From Rhizobium leguminosarum (GTDB lineage Bacteria; Pseudomonadota; Alphaproteobacteria; Rhizobiales; Rhizobiaceae): DNA of 9,534 nt. The stretch is taken from NCBI RefSeq assembly GCF_001652265.1, contig NZ_LWBS01000017.1, forward strand, positions 1 to 9,534. Direction: 5' to 3'. The position numbers and the translations under genes are program-made. Positions 1 through 5,461 of this stretch are shown here, piece by piece (the stretch's first letter is position 1; each line of letters opens with the position of its first letter). Below the pieces are notes generated by a model. It saw only the letters and a list, made by a program, of their open reading frames with translations, did no database searches and was not told the origin of the DNA.

Positions 1-2
1 CA

Positions 3-376
3 GCGAAGCGCGTGCTGGTGGCGTTAATGAAGCGCTATGGCTTTGCTCCCAAACGGATCATCACCGATAAGCTCCGCTCCTACGGTGCAGCAAAGGCGGA
101 AGTGGCACCCGGCCTTGACCATTGGTCGCACAAGGGCCTCGATAATCGGGCCGAGAACAGCCATCTGCCGTTTCGAAAACGGGAACGAACCATGCAAGGC
201 CACTGATCACCAGGCACGTTGCAACGGTTCGTCTCCATGCACTCAGCGACCCGCAATTGCTTTTCAGTTCAGTTCAGTTCAGTTCAGTTCAGTTCAGTTC
301 CGTCGCCGCGCAAACAATTCGCTACCATCGGCTCGAAGCTTTCGATGCATGGAAAATTGCGGCCTGTGTCGCCTGA
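3..376 (+). pseudogene. IS6-family DDE transposase, C-terminal part, broken by a stop and a frameshift
   Basis: The first 67 codons read as the catalytic C-terminal half of an IS6-family transposase. They include the second catalytic aspartate in RIITDKLRSYGAAK, the HKGLDNRAENSH segment carrying the catalytic glutamate, and the family's RKRERTMQG motif. A TGA at 204-206 stops the frame where relatives usually have Arg (one C-to-T change from CGA). The same frame then resumes as LQRFVSMHSATRNCF, another family motif, up to a TTCAG array. After the array the expected ending, TIRYHRLEAFDAWKIAACVA, is found only in another frame (codon starts at 2 mod 3) and stops at 374-376. Two independent lesions make it non-functional. 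The N-terminal half is outside the window. Confidence 0.88.
263..300 (+). repeat. Pentanucleotide tandem repeat (TTCAG, 7.6 copies)
   Basis: Seven perfect TTCAG units are followed by TTC. The array lies inside the transposase remnant, between the RNCF motif and the C-terminal IRYHRLEAFDAW motif, which are in different frames. Each unit is 5 bases, so a change in copy number shifts the frame. Losing one unit, or gaining two, would bring the two motifs back into one frame. Such arrays typically change by slipped-strand mispairing. Here the upstream TGA means that copy-number change alone could not restore a full protein. Confidence 0.95.
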
Positions 377-655
377 ATATCCACGAGCCGCTGACCTTTC
401 CAGCCAGAGAAACTTAACGTGACAACACCACTCCAGCTGTATCCGGTTCGCGATCGCCGTGCCGATCAGCAGATGGGTGATTTCATCCACGAACAGATCA
501 TTCCGCATCAGGCGGAGAGGATCCTCCTGGTCATCCCCAGACAAGTCGAAAAGCCGCTCGTCGCCGGCGAACACCAAAAACAGCCGGTAGACATCTCTCA
601 ACGCGATCGAAGTGTTCAATTCAAAATTGTTGCGACCGATCGGAACCATGCCCAC
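284..655 (-). pseudogene. Start of a conserved-looking unknown gene, truncated by the IS
   Basis: The open frame starts at ATG 655, or at the in-frame ATG 649. About 75 codons have natural composition, with hydrophobic and acidic stretches such as VYRLFLVFAGDERLFDLSG and RNDLFVDEITHLLIGTA. The frame then crosses into the IS terminus at 429/430, and from there to 284 it is antisense to the transposase remnant. The natural gene is therefore probably 430-655 plus lost sequence. I do not recognise the family. No clear Shine-Dalgarno is seen, only GGA before the second ATG. The plus-strand frame over the same bases (419-778) has no recognisable motifs. It is uncertain whether this was ever a gene. 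Confidence 0.45.
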
Positions 656-1020
656 TCCATATCTATGATAAAGGACATATCACAGATGATCAGTATGTTG
701 AGTCTTAGGCATTTGCGGGTCGCGGGTTCGAATTCGTTCAAGAGCACCAATTGCGGCGGTTGCCGGAAGCTAATTTAGTTGGTTCGATGGAATGACGAGT
801 CTGAGGTTCGTCCTATCGAGGCGGTCAACAACGCGAAGATCTGAATGGCCCGACTTTCAGTGATGAAAGCTAGCATTTGCTAATAATGTCAGTGTGGCCT
901 TCTTCAGCATGCGACCCCAAAAAATCAGTCGACACTGCACCTTGGATACTCACCCTGTTGCCCAACCTCACATATATTGGATGGCGTGCTCACTAGGATG
1001 AGCCACGAGCGGGGCCAATC
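656..1020. other. Non-coding stretch between the truncated gene and the SDR-like gene
   Basis: I see no convincing protein gene here. The stretch is more AT-rich than the flanks and contains the tRNA-like fragment at about 722-749. It must also hold the promoter of the plus-strand gene at 1021, but I find no pair of promoter hexamers with proper spacing. A TATATT at 973-978 is the best -10 candidate, and it has no good -35 partner. Confidence 0.5.
722..749 (+). other. Possible degraded 3' end of a tRNA gene
   Basis: The stretch reads as a T-arm with GCGGG, the loop TTCGAAT, then TCGTT, followed by CAAGAGC, A and CCA. This matches the layout of a tRNA 3' end: T-loop consensus, acceptor strand, discriminator base and CCA. 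The T-stem does not pair properly (TCGTT where about CCCGT is needed). No matching 5' half with GCTCTTG is seen upstream. It could be a decayed attachment-site copy left by an integrative element, or chance. Confidence 0.25.
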
Positions 1021-1551
1021 ATGAAGAAGATCGAATTCGACGCCAGCTTGCTCATTGGGGCGACCGGAATGTTGACGGCTGCTGCAGAATGGGTGGCGGA
1101 GAGATCCGTCAGCGTCATCCTCGTCGCACGTAACGCGTCTTCTTCGCCGCTCTGCAGCCGCAACAATGTTAAATCTCTTGACCTCGACTGGCGTGATCCG
1201 TTGCCCTTCGTTAGCGCCATTGTTGAAGCTTCCATGTTTGAAAGTGTGCAGCTTGCAGTCATCTGGGTCCACGGCAGTGGCGTGGAAGCCGCCCAAGGGC
1301 TCCTCCCTGCGCTGTCTCAGCGACCCTGCCTGATCGTCCAGGTGCGCGGCAGCCAAGCCTTGCACGATATTGGAACGAGACAGGACCCACCATTCGAAAT
1401 GCGAGGGCGGGCGCGTCTGATAACCGTTACCCTCGGCGCGAAATGGAAGGCTGGACGGAAGCGCTGGCTGACCTGGGACGAAATCTCTGCGGGGGTCGTC
1501 ACGGCGATCAACGCCCGCGAAAGCCAGGTGATAGGGTCGCTGTCTCCCTGA
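1021..1551 (+). CDS. Rossmann-fold NAD(P)-binding protein, short-chain-dehydrogenase-like
   Basis: The product has 176 residues. It opens with a beta strand and a glycine-rich dinucleotide loop (LLIGATGML, about 10-18). A second strand ends in an arginine (VILVARN, 32-38), which often favours NADP(H). Central segments QLAVIWVHG (77-85) and LIVQVRGSQA (104-113) are typical core strands. The tail RKRWLTWDEISAGVVTAI (146-163) matches in style a family of small SDR-like proteins annotated as short-chain dehydrogenases in other bacteria. The usual YxxxK catalytic pair is not seen, and at 176 residues it is shorter than normal SDRs (about 250). It may therefore be a non-classical reductase or a binding protein. 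The start is the first ATG after GAGCGGGG. Its stop lies five bases from the convergent stop of the FMN reductase at 1557, so it is transcribed separately from the minus-strand operon. Confidence 0.8.
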   Translation: MKKIEFDASLLIGATGMLTAAAEWVAERSVSVILVARNASSSPLCSRNNVKSLDLDWRDPLPFVSAIVEASMFESVQLAVIWVHGSGVEAAQGLLPALSQRPCLIVQVRGSQALHDIGTRQDPPFEMRGRARLITVTLGAKWKAGRKRWLTWDEISAGVVTAINARESQVIGSLSP

Positions 1552-1556
1552 TCTCC

Positions 1557-2141
1557 TCATACGATCAAGGCTGACCGCGCGATCGCAAGCGTCTTGGCCA
1601 TCACACTCAGTTCGCGGCAGAATTTCTCAGTCCTTGCGGAAATATCCGGATTTGAGATACGGGGATCGTCGGTACCACCGGGTTCAAAATCGCCGTTCTG
1701 CGTGCAGATCTGCGTCGTAATCGCATGTCCGAGCAAGCCTCGGACCCATATGCGCATCTGATCGACAGCCTGGCTCGTTCTGTTTCCGCCGTGACTGATT
1801 AAGCCAACCGGCTTATAGGCAAAATGCTTGATCGCCAGATGATCGAGCGCGTTCTTTAGAACACCGCTGGGGCCGTTGTGATAGATTGGGCTCGCAAGAA
1901 CGAAGGCATCTGCCTGCTCTGCCAGTTGCACGAGCTTTCGTACGCCAGTATCGGGATTTTGCTCCGGCGTCTTATGCCAAACAGAATCATGTAATGGCAA
2001 TGTCACCTCACGCTGGTCGAATATTGTGACGGCCATGCCGAAATTCCCAAGAGCATCGGCCACGGAATGACAAAGTCCGCAGCTGTGGGAGGGCCGTCGC
2101 AGGCTGCCCGTCAACAAGAGCACGGTTTGGGAATGTGTCAT
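1557..2141 (-). CDS. NADPH-dependent FMN reductase family protein (second copy)
   Basis: The 194-residue protein has the flavodoxin-like fold of NAD(P)H-dependent FMN reductases. Its phosphate-binding loop for FMN is TGSLRRPSHS (11-20). The flavin-contacting segment is ASPIYHNGPSGVLKNALDHL (83-102). A third typical motif is KPVGLISHGGN (110-120). The length is normal for the family (170-200). Members usually reduce free or bound FMN with NADPH, to supply reduced flavin or to reduce quinones or azo compounds. A strong ribosome site (AGGGGG, spacer about six bases) precedes ATG 2141. The gene is last in the minus-strand set, 33 bases after the aminotransferase stop, so it is probably co-transcribed but less tightly coupled. 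It clearly differs from the other FMN reductase at 3895, so this is not a recent duplication. Confidence 0.9.
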   Translation of the reverse strand: MTHSQTVLLLTGSLRRPSHSCGLCHSVADALGNFGMAVTIFDQREVTLPLHDSVWHKTPEQNPDTGVRKLVQLAEQADAFVLASPIYHNGPSGVLKNALDHLAIKHFAYKPVGLISHGGNRTSQAVDQMRIWVRGLLGHAITTQICTQNGDFEPGGTDDPRISNPDISARTEKFCRELSVMAKTLAIARSALIV

Positions 2142-2174
2142 GGTTCACCCCCTACCAACGATCGGCAAATATGT

Positions 2175-3218
2175 TCAATTGCTATTCTCGCTCTTCCATC
2201 TTGCAAGTGCAGCACCAAGTCGATCAAAAACGGCAGGGATATCGTATCTTGCGATCGCATAGCTGCAGCGAATGGCGGGTGGCCCCTGGCGCCGGAAAGC
2301 CTCTCCGGGGCTAGCAATCACGCTTGCATGCTCCATGCAATAGGCGACCAATTGCGCGCCGGTACTTTGGGCGCCCGGAAATTCAATCCAGAGCAGAGGG
2401 CCACCATTCGGTCGCAAAGCGGCAATCCCATGGGTGGCAAGGGTTGCCATCGCCAGGTCGGCGGAGGCTTCAAGCTGGCCGGCCGTGTTTTTGATCCGAC
2501 CCGGATTCTTGACTTCAGCCATGAGCAGGTCGGCCGCCGCCAGCTGCGAGGAAACGCATGGCGACATGGCGAGAACCCAATTGATATCGGCCATCTGACG
2601 GCAGGTTTTCGCGCCCGCGATCACATACCCGATGCGCAGACCCGGTTGTGCGAAGCGCTTCGAGAAGCTGCCGATGCGGATGACGCCTGTGGCCTCTCCC
2701 AGAAGGGGGCCCGTCGATGCCGACCCAGAAAATTCGAGACCTGCATAGGTTTCGTCCAGGATGAGAGTAACACAGCAAGCTTGCGCCACGTCACACACCG
2801 TCTGGCGTTGTTGGTCCGTGATGACGTTCCCCAACGGATTGCCCGGAGAATTCAGGAGGACCGCCGCCGGTATTTCCTGCTCGATCATCCGCAAGACATT
2901 CGCGTCCCAGTTATGGTCGAGTTTATAGGTGATGACGGACCTTCCAAGAAGGCGCAGCGTTGCTTCGTAGGCCGGAAAGCCTGGTGATGGGAGCAGTATC
3001 GGCCGTGCGGGAGGGCAGGTTAGGAAAGCACAGGTCAGCCCCATCGATGCTCCGGCCGTGACGAGAACTTCGGAGGCGTCTACTGCGAAACGAGCGCCCA
3101 GTAGTTGCACAAGAGCAGGCACGCCTTGACGCGGCGCATAAGCGTTGTTGCTGCCTTCTTCCGCTTGGCAGTAAGACGGATCCAGCGTGCCAAGCGATAG
3201 GTCGCGCAGCGCCTTCAT
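2175..3218 (-). CDS. PLP-dependent aminotransferase, class I/II (fold type I)
   Basis: The 347-residue protein has the ordered landmarks of fold-type-I aminotransferases. The cofactor phosphate region is VLVTAGASMGL (52-62). Next come PSPGFPAYEATLRLLG (78-93) and NSPGNPLGN (123-131, cofactor-contacting Asn127). LILDETYAGLEF (152-163) carries Asp155 for the pyridine nitrogen and Tyr158. SFSKRFAQPGLRIGYV (184-199) carries the PLP lysine, Lys187. Arg317 in IRCSYA probably binds the substrate carboxylate. The family transfers amino groups between amino and keto acids; the exact substrate cannot be read from the sequence. I chose ATG 3218 over upstream in-frame starts because it forms an ATGA overlap with the stop of the methyltransferase gene and follows GGTGGTGAG. 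At this length the N-terminal arm is somewhat shorter than usual (380-400). Translational coupling to the methyltransferase is likely. Confidence 0.9.
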   Translation of the reverse strand: MKALRDLSLGTLDPSYCQAEEGSNNAYAPRQGVPALVQLLGARFAVDASEVLVTAGASMGLTCAFLTCPPARPILLPSPGFPAYEATLRLLGRSVITYKLDHNWDANVLRMIEQEIPAAVLLNSPGNPLGNVITDQQRQTVCDVAQACCVTLILDETYAGLEFSGSASTGPLLGEATGVIRIGSFSKRFAQPGLRIGYVIAGAKTCRQMADINWVLAMSPCVSSQLAAADLLMAEVKNPGRIKNTAGQLEASADLAMATLATHGIAALRPNGGPLLWIEFPGAQSTGAQLVAYCMEHASVIASPGEAFRRQGPPAIRCSYAIARYDIPAVFDRLGAALARWKSENSN

Positions 3219-3898
3219 CTCACCACCGTCACGCTGATGCCGCAGTCGTCGAGCGGCAGGATGCAGTTGGGGCCAAAGCAATCCTGATTCCCAATGTAGG
3301 CGAAGAAGCGTTCAAAATCATTCCTGAACGCCGCTACGAGCGGATCATGAGCCAGGATCAGCGCTCCCGACCTCAGATGAGGCTTCGCGCATTCGAGTAT
3401 ATCCGTATACAGAGATTTGCGCGTGTCTACTGCGTCGACATCGATGAATAGCAAGTCAATCGAATCGCTGCTGCTTTCCAGATCGATCAGTGCATCCGCG
3501 ACACGAAGATCGAGGGCGCCAATCGTCTCCAGCCAGGTCATATTGCGCCGAGCAATGATGGTTGCCGCACTATCGCAGTCGACACCCCTTGCATTGAAGT
3601 CGCCGTCGCCGACCTGCCTACCACTGATGAGCCACGCAAACGCAAAGCCGACGTAGGTGCCGGCGCCATATATGAATTGTGGTTGTGTCGCGCGGGCGAA
3701 GTGAAACAGGAACCGCCGCATCAAGGGGCTTATCGTTGTTTGCGGCACTTCGAAATGCGGTTCGATCCGTCCTTGCGCGGCCTCGTACAGGCTGGGTTCA
3801 AAAGATGGGACCGGCCTTTTCAAGATACCGCATGATGTGAGGATGGCAAAGGACGCGTCCACGATGGCTCCGACATCCCGTTGCGTTAGAGCGTTCAT
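3215..3898 (-). CDS. Class I SAM-dependent methyltransferase
   Basis: The 227-residue protein has a Rossmann-like methyltransferase core. Motif I is the glycine-rich loop YGAGTYVGFAFAWL (77-90), which binds SAM. An acidic segment follows in ARGVDCDS (103-110). LRVADALIDL (131-140) is the usual strand before motif IV. DLLFIDVDAVDTRKSL (148-163) is motif IV, resembling the FIDxD segment of O-methyltransferases such as catechol/caffeoyl-CoA types. RSGALILAHDP (176-186) follows. The about 70-residue helical N-terminal part probably caps the substrate site. The acceptor atom (O, N or C) cannot be fixed. Its ATG overlaps the upstream FMN reductase stop by four bases (ATGA), with AAAGAGGG in front. 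Its own stop overlaps the aminotransferase start in the same way, so the three are probably made together. Confidence 0.85.
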   Translation of the reverse strand: MNALTQRDVGAIVDASFAILTSCGILKRPVPSFEPSLYEAAQGRIEPHFEVPQTTISPLMRRFLFHFARATQPQFIYGAGTYVGFAFAWLISGRQVGDGDFNARGVDCDSAATIIARRNMTWLETIGALDLRVADALIDLESSSDSIDLLFIDVDAVDTRKSLYTDILECAKPHLRSGALILAHDPLVAAFRNDFERFFAYIGNQDCFGPNCILPLDDCGISVTVVR

Positions 3899-4479
3899 GC
3901 ACCCTCTTTCACTTTGATGATGTGCTGCGCGAGCTGGGCGGATGCGCCGATTAGCGCACGAATCGCCGCATCCGACGCACCCGTCGCTGCCGGATTGGGC
4001 ACAACGACAAGCTCGGAGGTCAGATGCGCGCCGATCGCCTCGAAGATACTATCCAGCTGCGAGATTGCGCTTTGCGTTGAGAAGGCGTCGGACCCGACAA
4101 GCAGAGCAACCGCCGGTTTGCCTTGAAAGGGAGAGGATGATGCATTTTCGTAGCTTGGTCCGCAGACGAGCTCGACAAATGTCTTGAAAGCACCGCCGAC
4201 GCCGCCCCAATAAGCGGGAATGGAGAAGATCAATCCAGACGCCGCGCGGATGCGTTGGTGAATCTGCATGACCGCCGGATCATAGTGATGTGCGGGGGCC
4301 AAGCCCTCGAAACCGGGCAATGTCGCATCGCGTAAATCCAAGCTCTCGATATTGGGGACGACACGGGAGAGATAGATGGTCGCGGCTCTCAATATTTCCC
4401 GGCAAGCCGATGGTTCCGTTCGGCCCGGCGCCGGTTTCAACGATGCGCAAATCGCCAATAGGTTAGGATTGCTTTGCAT
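3895..4479 (-). CDS. NADPH-dependent FMN reductase family protein (first copy)
   Basis: The 194-residue protein has a flavodoxin-like fold. The FMN phosphate loop is ICASLKPAPGRTEPSACR (10-27), longer than in the other copy. The flavin-edge motif is FSIPAYWGGVGGAFKTFVELV (85-105). KPAVALLVGSD follows. Family members deliver reduced flavin or act as flavin-dependent reductases. The start ATG 4479 has a near-ideal ribosome site (AGGAGGT, spacer seven to eight bases). It overlaps the end of the epimerase gene by 17 bases in another frame, and its stop overlaps the methyltransferase start by four. The strong initiation site suggests it is made in amounts above simple coupling. With a second FMN reductase in the same set, at least one may act on a pathway intermediate rather than just regenerating flavin; that is inference. 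Confidence 0.9.
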   Translation of the reverse strand: MQSNPNLLAICASLKPAPGRTEPSACREILRAATIYLSRVVPNIESLDLRDATLPGFEGLAPAHHYDPAVMQIHQRIRAASGLIFSIPAYWGGVGGAFKTFVELVCGPSYENASSSPFQGKPAVALLVGSDAFSTQSAISQLDSIFEAIGAHLTSELVVVPNPAATGASDAAIRALIGASAQLAQHIIKVKEGA

Positions 4480-5461
4480 ATGGTCGCACCTCCTGTGCGG
4501 TTAAGAGATCAACCTCACGTGCGAAGTCGCGCAGGGCTTCGTTGAGCGTAAATTTCGGGGGGCCGAGGCGCTTGAGCATCCACTCAGTGTCCAAAGGCGG
4601 CCGAGCCAAGGGGGCACGTGACGGATCAGGAGCGATAAGATTGACATTGACCCGTCCGATGGACTGCTCAACCGCTTCTATCAGTTCTCTCAAGCAGGTC
4701 GTCATGCCGGTCCCGACATTGATGATTTCGCAACCCTCGGGATAACCGGGTCTTGCAAGCTTTTCGAGGGCGTCCCCCAGGTCGCGCGCATAGATGAAAT
4801 CGTCACGGTCCTGCCAGTGACCCCGAAGGCTTATCGGTTGTTTCAAGGCGGCGCCGTAAAGGAGCCGTTCGACCAACTGAGACGACTGGCTGCCATGTCC
4901 ATAACGGTTGGGGCCGTAAACTCCGGCTGCCCTCGCGATACCGACCGACAGTCCCTCCAACGCGATCATCGCGGCCTCCATGCGTCGAATGACGGAGCCA
5001 TAGACGCCGACATGGCCGGTCGGCTTTTCGACTTCGCGCAGCGACTCGAAAGAGGTCTGACCGGCAGCATAAACGGCAAGACTGCTAACGCCGACGAGCC
5101 TGGGAATACCCTTTGCGCGCATTGCTGTCGCTATGGATTCGGTTCCTTTCAAGAGGATATCGGTCGCCAGAGAGGGATCTGCCTGGGTTCGCTGTCCCGT
5201 CAAGCCGGCGGCGAAGACCACGGTATCACACGCGCCGACATGATCGAAAAGAGCCCGAACCATCGCCGCATCGGTGACGTCCACACTTTGGATGGGGCAA
5301 TCCGTGCGCCCGAACCTTCGTACATAGCTGGTGTTGGGGGCGAGATCAGCGGCGGTGACGGACCAGCCTGCGTGCGTAAAACTGCGTACCGCGAAGGTGC
5401 CGATCTGTCCGGTGCCAATGACAACGCACCGCGATTGTGGCCCTTTGGAGTGATCACTCAT
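4463..5461 (-). CDS. NAD-dependent epimerase/dehydratase family protein (extended SDR)
   Basis: The 332-residue protein follows the extended-SDR plan. The dinucleotide loop is GTGQIG (16-21), with an acidic residue at the end of strand two (TAADLAP, Asp39), consistent with NAD. FAAGLTG (83-89) is in place of the usual NAxxG-type region. The serine strand is GVSSLAVY (124-131), the active-site tyrosine is in VYGSVIRRMEAAM (153-165), and RAAGVYGPNRYGHG spans 177-190. The substrate-domain motif is DRDDFIYARDLGDAL (218-232). The canonical YxxxK lysine is absent: four residues after Tyr154 there is Ile158, although the Glu162 position still aligns with relatives. Activity may therefore be altered. 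Relatives act on nucleotide sugars or reduce keto/aldehyde groups. Its ATG forms an ATGA overlap with the stop of the TPR-like gene, with GAAGAA in front. Confidence 0.88.
   Translation of the reverse strand: MSDHSKGPQSRCVVIGTGQIGTFAVRSFTHAGWSVTAADLAPNTSYVRRFGRTDCPIQSVDVTDAAMVRALFDHVGACDTVVFAAGLTGQRTQADPSLATDILLKGTESIATAMRAKGIPRLVGVSSLAVYAAGQTSFESLREVEKPTGHVGVYGSVIRRMEAAMIALEGLSVGIARAAGVYGPNRYGHGSQSSQLVERLLYGAALKQPISLRGHWQDRDDFIYARDLGDALEKLARPGYPEGCEIINVGTGMTTCLRELIEAVEQSIGRVNVNLIAPDPSRAPLARPPLDTEWMLKRLGPPKFTLNEALRDFAREVDLLTAQEVRPYAKQS

Larger units (their letters stand above)
1..429 (+). mobile_element. 3' end of an IS6-family insertion sequence
   Basis: This is the right-hand part of an IS6-family element whose left part lies outside the window. 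It contains the C-terminal transposase remnant. Its probable right terminal inverted repeat is at 416-429 (AACGTGACAACACC). The reverse complement of that repeat matches, at 11 of 14 positions, the presumed left terminus of the IS6-family element at 9408. No 8-base target duplication is visible: the bases after 429 (ACTCCAGC) do not match those before 9408. The boundary is therefore inferred from the repeat and from where the neighbouring minus-strand reading frame loses its natural character. Confidence 0.75.

Noticed and set aside
263..300. TTCAG array as part of a CRISPR or iteron set
   Set aside because: Units are contiguous 5-base copies without spacers, inside a transposase remnant. This is a simple-sequence repeat.
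942..978. TTGGAT and TATATT as a promoter for the SDR-like gene
   Set aside because: The spacing is 25 bases, too long for a normal promoter.
925..1560. 211-codon minus-strand open frame
   Set aside because: It is antisense to the SDR-like gene, whose plus-strand product has clear Rossmann motifs. The minus-strand translation is rich in Arg and Pro with no motif.
2067..2987. 306-codon plus-strand open frame
   Set aside because: It overlaps antisense to the aminotransferase and FMN reductase, both of which have unmistakable family motifs. The plus-strand translation has none.
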